Source: Solen grandis
Lineage: Eukaryota > Mollusca > Bivalvia > Adapedonta > Solenidae
Assembly (NCBI GenBank): GCA_021229015.1
Contig: CM037788.1
Coordinates: 43,878,696-43,942,695 of the forward strand
Length of the DNA: 64,000 nt
Direction: 5' to 3'
The position numbers were made by a program, and so were the translations under genes. Positions 59,573-64,000 of this stretch are shown piece by piece. Numbering within the stretch: position 1 is the first letter of the stretch; the number at the start of each line of letters is the position of its first letter. Below the pieces are notes generated by a model that saw only the letters and a program-made list of their open reading frames with translations, did not search any database and was not told where the DNA came from.

Positions 59573-61055
59573 TAGTACGCGTAACTTTCCAATGCTGCGA
59601 AAACAACGCTGAACATTTGCTATACCAAATATATTTTCATCTCAAATGAATCAACTACATGATGATTTTATTTTAGATAAGGCGTGAAAAAATCTGTGTT
59701 TCGGGCAACCCGACCCTACCTAGCAAAAACCCGCCGAAAGTTTTTAGTGGTTGTTTTTAGCAGTCATTTTGAGACCGCCGTTTTCCGTGATTGATTCACT
59801 GTTATGAATGGCCTAAAAAAAATCCTGACCCGAAACATTTTTTCTTGGCCATAAGAAAAATATGTATACTAATCATATTGATGCATGTTTTTTTTCTTCA
59901 TATTATTAGACTTTTGGTTATTTTTGTCGTTTATTTAAAGATAAATCATTTAGATCATCGAATTGTTAACCCCAATGGAAATTAAAACATAACATACAAT
60001 CAAATATATATGTATAATCTAATACAAATGATAATGCCAGAGTATTAAAATCTTCTAGATATTGAAAATGAAAATTCTATCTCATTTACAAAACTAGTCT
60101 AATACATATATATCACATTATCGACATTTGCCAACATATTGCTCTTGAATAAGGTATTTACGTTTCTATAAGCGATGACCATGACTGTGTGAAAAGTCCT
60201 TCGAATATATAAAAAAATCGGAAATGTCTACCAAGAAAAAGGTAAGGAAACAACGACCATTCATAGAAAGAAAATAGGAAACGGTGTTGAAATATGGATG
60301 AAATAATTTAAAAACACTCCATAAACATCGTCAATATTTTGTCGACGTTTACTAAAAACACTAAATAAGTGAATACAAGAAGGAAGTAGCTTATTTCCTA
60401 TATCTTCTCTGAAATGAGTAGACATTTTTGATAACACACTGATGAGGCTAAACCAGCAACATTTCTTATCAGCATGAACGTTTCACTATCGATATCGTAT
60501 TTGGAATTTTGTTTCCGTGTTTCATGTACTTATCTGCAATTTAAGATCATACAAAACCAATTAACTCGATTGTATGGGTCGTTTGTGTCTGGTTAAACAC
60601 CCCACATGGATAGTGCTGACTGTCAACTGAAGATGGTAATGACGGCGAAATCACACGGAGACGTTTCGAAGTATAGCAATAATGAATCAATCTTTTTTCG
60701 GCGAAGCCGTCGAATATAAGCTCACCTTTTACCTATTAACGGATGATAACTTAAGATAAAATCAAATGAATATTTGAACGATCTTAATTTGTAGAAAATG
60801 CCTATACTTAGAAAAAGAAGTTACCGTAACGCATAATTGTAAAGATGACAACAAGCTGACATACCAGTATATAGTTCGTGTTCACGAAATAAATAATGCG
60901 TTCTATCCGAACTAAGGTATCTCTGATAAATTTGCAGTTGTTTTTTCAAAACATTTTTTTCTAAGATGCACTCTGAGACCAGTTACAGGTCGAACGTTTT
61001 AAATATATGCACCATATCCGTATGACTTACGGTTGCAGTGGAGTGAGTGCTCCAT
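59573..61055. other. No feature recognised
   Basis: AT-rich sequence with no credible coding or repeat signal. Confidence 0.3.
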
Positions 61056-61058
61056 GTT

Positions 61059-61427
61059 TACAGATATTAATTCGTACATCATATAACCGTTCTACATTAT
61101 ACAGATATTAATTCGTACATCATATAACCGTTCTACATTATACAGATATTAATTCGTACATCATATAACCGTTCTACATTATACAGATATTAATTCGTAC
61201 ATCATATAACCGTTCTACATTATACAGATATTAATTCGTACATCATATAACCGTTCTACATTATACAGATATTAATTCGTACATCATATAACCGTTCTAC
61301 ATTATACAGATATTAATTCGTACATCATATAACCGTTCTACATTATACAGATATTAATTCGTACATCATATAACCGTTCTACATTATACAGATATTAATT
61401 CGTACATCATATAACCGTTCTACATTA
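61059..61427. repeat. Perfect 41-bp minisatellite, nine copies
   Basis: Nine consecutive units start at 61059, 61100, 61141, 61182, 61223, 61264, 61305, 61346 and 61387. Each contains tacagatattaattcgtac and atcatataaccgttctac. No differences between units were seen by eye. Confidence 0.95.
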
Positions 61428-61808
61428 TACATTCATTATATTTAAGAAATATTTTTTAATACAAGTTCGTTTTCTAGCAATATGTATGATTATTTTTCAT
61501 TCTCAGCAGCCAAATTGCAAATATTTTATTTTGTGTCTCAGCCTGGAAATAATGCGAATATATCTATTATAACTGAAACATTTAAAAGGCTTAGGATCGT
61601 CAGCTATTCTTATGATTCGTCGTGAATGGTTCGTTAATATTTTCATTCGTAAACATTTTACCAAATTTTGAGTGATTGCCAATGGAATACACATAAAAAC
61701 AACATTGTATGACGACTATAGAATCCACATTTTTATTAACCTCAAACAAACTTTGATATGGAATATATGACAACGCGAGTTATATCAGACAATCATCATT
61801 TTAAAAAA

Positions 61809-63900
61809 ATCTTTGAGATACATTAGAAGCCGAAACTCGTCGGGTTTCTGGGACCGCGCGAGACCGTTAACCCTCATTAAAACAAAACAGAAACATACAC
61901 GATTTGTTAACAGTCAGTCATCTTCATTTCTTAATCAATCTTGATCCAACTTAGATTCAGTGTTAATGGCCATAATTTCAGTTATGGAATATATTCTGAA
62001 ATTGAGCAACTGACCTTATAAACTACATATATATCACTGAATGTTATAACAAAATAACTATCCATTACACTGCCCTCACTAAGCATAAAACATTGAATCA
62101 TTTTCCTAAATTGGAAGCAAATTGACGGAGATGTCAAAACTTGTATTTGATAGTCAACATTCTAACATTCGTGTTTAAGGAGAAAATATAATTTATAGGT
62201 GGCTTAGTACGAAGAATAATTATGTCTGTTAGGTCTAGAGTAATGACCTTTGAATAATCAGGTTTGAAGGTATTTATTTATCTAACTTGAACTCTTCAGA
62301 GATCGTTGTCGAATTCGCAGTTAATATAGACATTGCATTGGTCAAAATATCTAGCCCAGTTTCAGTTATAGCTTATATCGCACTATAAAAACATGAATAC
62401 TGGCCATTGAATGCATAGTGAATTGTTTACAATCAATCAATTATCCGTACTATCAATATTTAGAGGCAATATTTTCGGTTATAATATCTCGACAAAGTCT
62501 GACTGAATCTGATATCCTGTCATCAAGTAGGAAAATTCTTATTACAGTATCAAAATATCATTTTTTTTCACTTTCTAGTGTCTATGACTTTATTTTCACA
62601 TTCAGTGTAAAAAGTTATAGACAAGGTAGACACTAACTTATATACCAGACCTGCCAAATCTATACAAAAAATGTAAACATAAATATAACACAAGATACTT
62701 AAGACTACATTGTATTCTAAAGAAAAAAAAAAGGAACACGAGTGAGTGACACGTGACCTTATCGACATACCTTATATGTGCAAAACCTCCGTTAAATTGT
62801 TTGCTTTCTATAAAATGTTTCCAATGTCTCAGAAGTTTGGACATAAAAACACTAATTTCGTTATATCTCACTCCTGTGAATTTGTTTTCTCAATAACCTA
62901 AAGGTAATACCTCATAGATCAGCAAATATTTACTTATTGTGATGGTTTTACTAACGTTTTGGAAAGTTTAATCCTCTCATTAACAGAATAACAGTATGAT
63001 AAATACAAGGCTTTCCACATATAACTTTCAATGTGGCCCTGTATTGTTGGCTTTGTAAACACTCACAGTACTGGTGATTCAGCGGCATGGTCATATAATT
63101 GACCGTCCCTGATTCTGTTTTCAGTCCACCAAGAAAATCAGAAAGCTGTATTTACTATGAATTATTGATGAATTACTGAACTTTAAGTGTGGATAGACAA
63201 CCATGGGTTATTAGGTAACTTAGCGAATTTTATATCAGAACAAAAGTGTAATACCATTTTCATTTTTTTTTCTTCTTATTTTCGAACAAATGTATTTTAA
63301 ATCAAGAACTATACCATAATTACAAGTGAAGAGTACAATGTAATGGTATTTTGACATTAACTTCATACTAACCTTCTTCGAATGTCAGATATATATCAAA
63401 TTGTAATGGAAAATATTTTAGCTGCAATTATTTATATGTTGTTGTTTTTTTTATTTAAAAAAAAAAGATATTTTAGATGAGAATGGACAGCAATAGCGTG
63501 CATTTTTTTTTTTTTTGCTTCGATTGACCAAACAATTTTGTTTCTATCCTTTTTAATAATTTTGTCGGTTTCTCCACTCCCACATTCACTTTGTTCTTGA
63601 TCTTATAAATTTTTTTTTTTTAGGGCTTTTTTTCTGTGTTTCCTCAATATTTCATCAAACTGATTTTCTATATCTAATTCAAACTTATTTTATAATTATG
63701 GAGATTATGCTACTGTCTTAACTCTAATATTGAATAACAGTATACTTGTAAGAAGAATTGATATAAGTTACCGTATGAGAACACAGATCAACATTCTGAT
63801 TTTGTTTTGAAAAGTACTGTTGAAATTGAAAAGTAATGTGATCTTTTTATCCACGTCAGTTGCCGGAATGCAGTTTCTCTAGTTAAATACGGTCATGGTA
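61809..63900. repeat. Segmental duplication copy 2 (LINE-free)
   Basis: Homologous in order to 41222-43271 and 46498-47330. The region 63055-63075 (ggctttgtaaacactcacag then tactggtgattcagcg) is continuous where copy 1 carries the 3.2-kb LINE. Homology is weakest between about 61900 and 62700. Confidence 0.65.
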
Positions 63901-64000
63901 CATTGAACAGATATATTTCTAGACATTAGAATTCACAGATTCACCCAATTAAGAAAATCTTCTGATATGGGTAGGTCATATAGAATGTCGTCAGTAGTAT

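Noticed and set aside
61059..61427. Regular repeats considered as a CRISPR array
   Set aside because: Units are contiguous and identical with no variable spacers, and the genome is eukaryotic.

Overview
The window looks like nuclear DNA of a bivalve mollusc, probably a clam-like species; the species is an inference. It is AT-rich, intron-containing and repeat-laden, and its only clear host gene is an animal one. There are two 100-base N gaps (1818-1917 and 18448-18547) and a block of visibly corrupted consensus (about 12955-17195), so some apparent lesions are probably assembly faults.

Region 1 (2260-18298, + strand) is the middle of a fibrocystin-L (PKHD1L1-like) gene. Fourteen consecutive exons were placed by splice sites, and all their phases fit. 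They encode a lead-in domain, ten TIG/IPT repeats and a cupredoxin-like domain. Two more exons (17202-17417 and 18130-18298) match a part of the protein hundreds of residues further on. The G8 and parallel beta-helix part that should lie between them is missing from, or scrambled in, the corrupted block. No further exon is recognised after the second gap. The introns carry tRNA-derived SINEs, a TTAA-flanked MITE family and satellite-like repeats.

Region 2 (18.5-37 kb) has no recognisable host gene. It holds SINEs, MITEs, a duplicated TGACGTCA-rich repeat, two elements of a family with hairpin ends and internal tandem arrays, and a possible decayed coiled-coil exon on the minus strand (26919-27129).

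Region 3 (37.8-40.06 kb, - strand) contains a four-exon spliced gene with consistent phases. It encodes a DUF7869-type, RNase H-like protein with a DNC..QNKN motif. It carries two frameshifts and an apparent internal loss, so it is probably a pseudogene or domesticated transposon remnant.

Region 4 (41-64 kb) holds a dead APE-type LINE on the minus strand (about 43272-46497). The LINE interrupts one copy of a diverged segmental duplication whose other copy, at 61.8-63.9 kb, keeps the empty site. The region also has three more hairpin-ended array elements, a perfect 9 x 41-bp minisatellite, a probable Harbinger remnant, further SINEs and long stretches with nothing recognisable.

The most interesting non-gene signal is the family of elements at 19.2, 33.0, 49.0, 53.8 and 58.8 kb. 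They share the same hairpin ends, but the tandem repeat between the ends differs from copy to copy.
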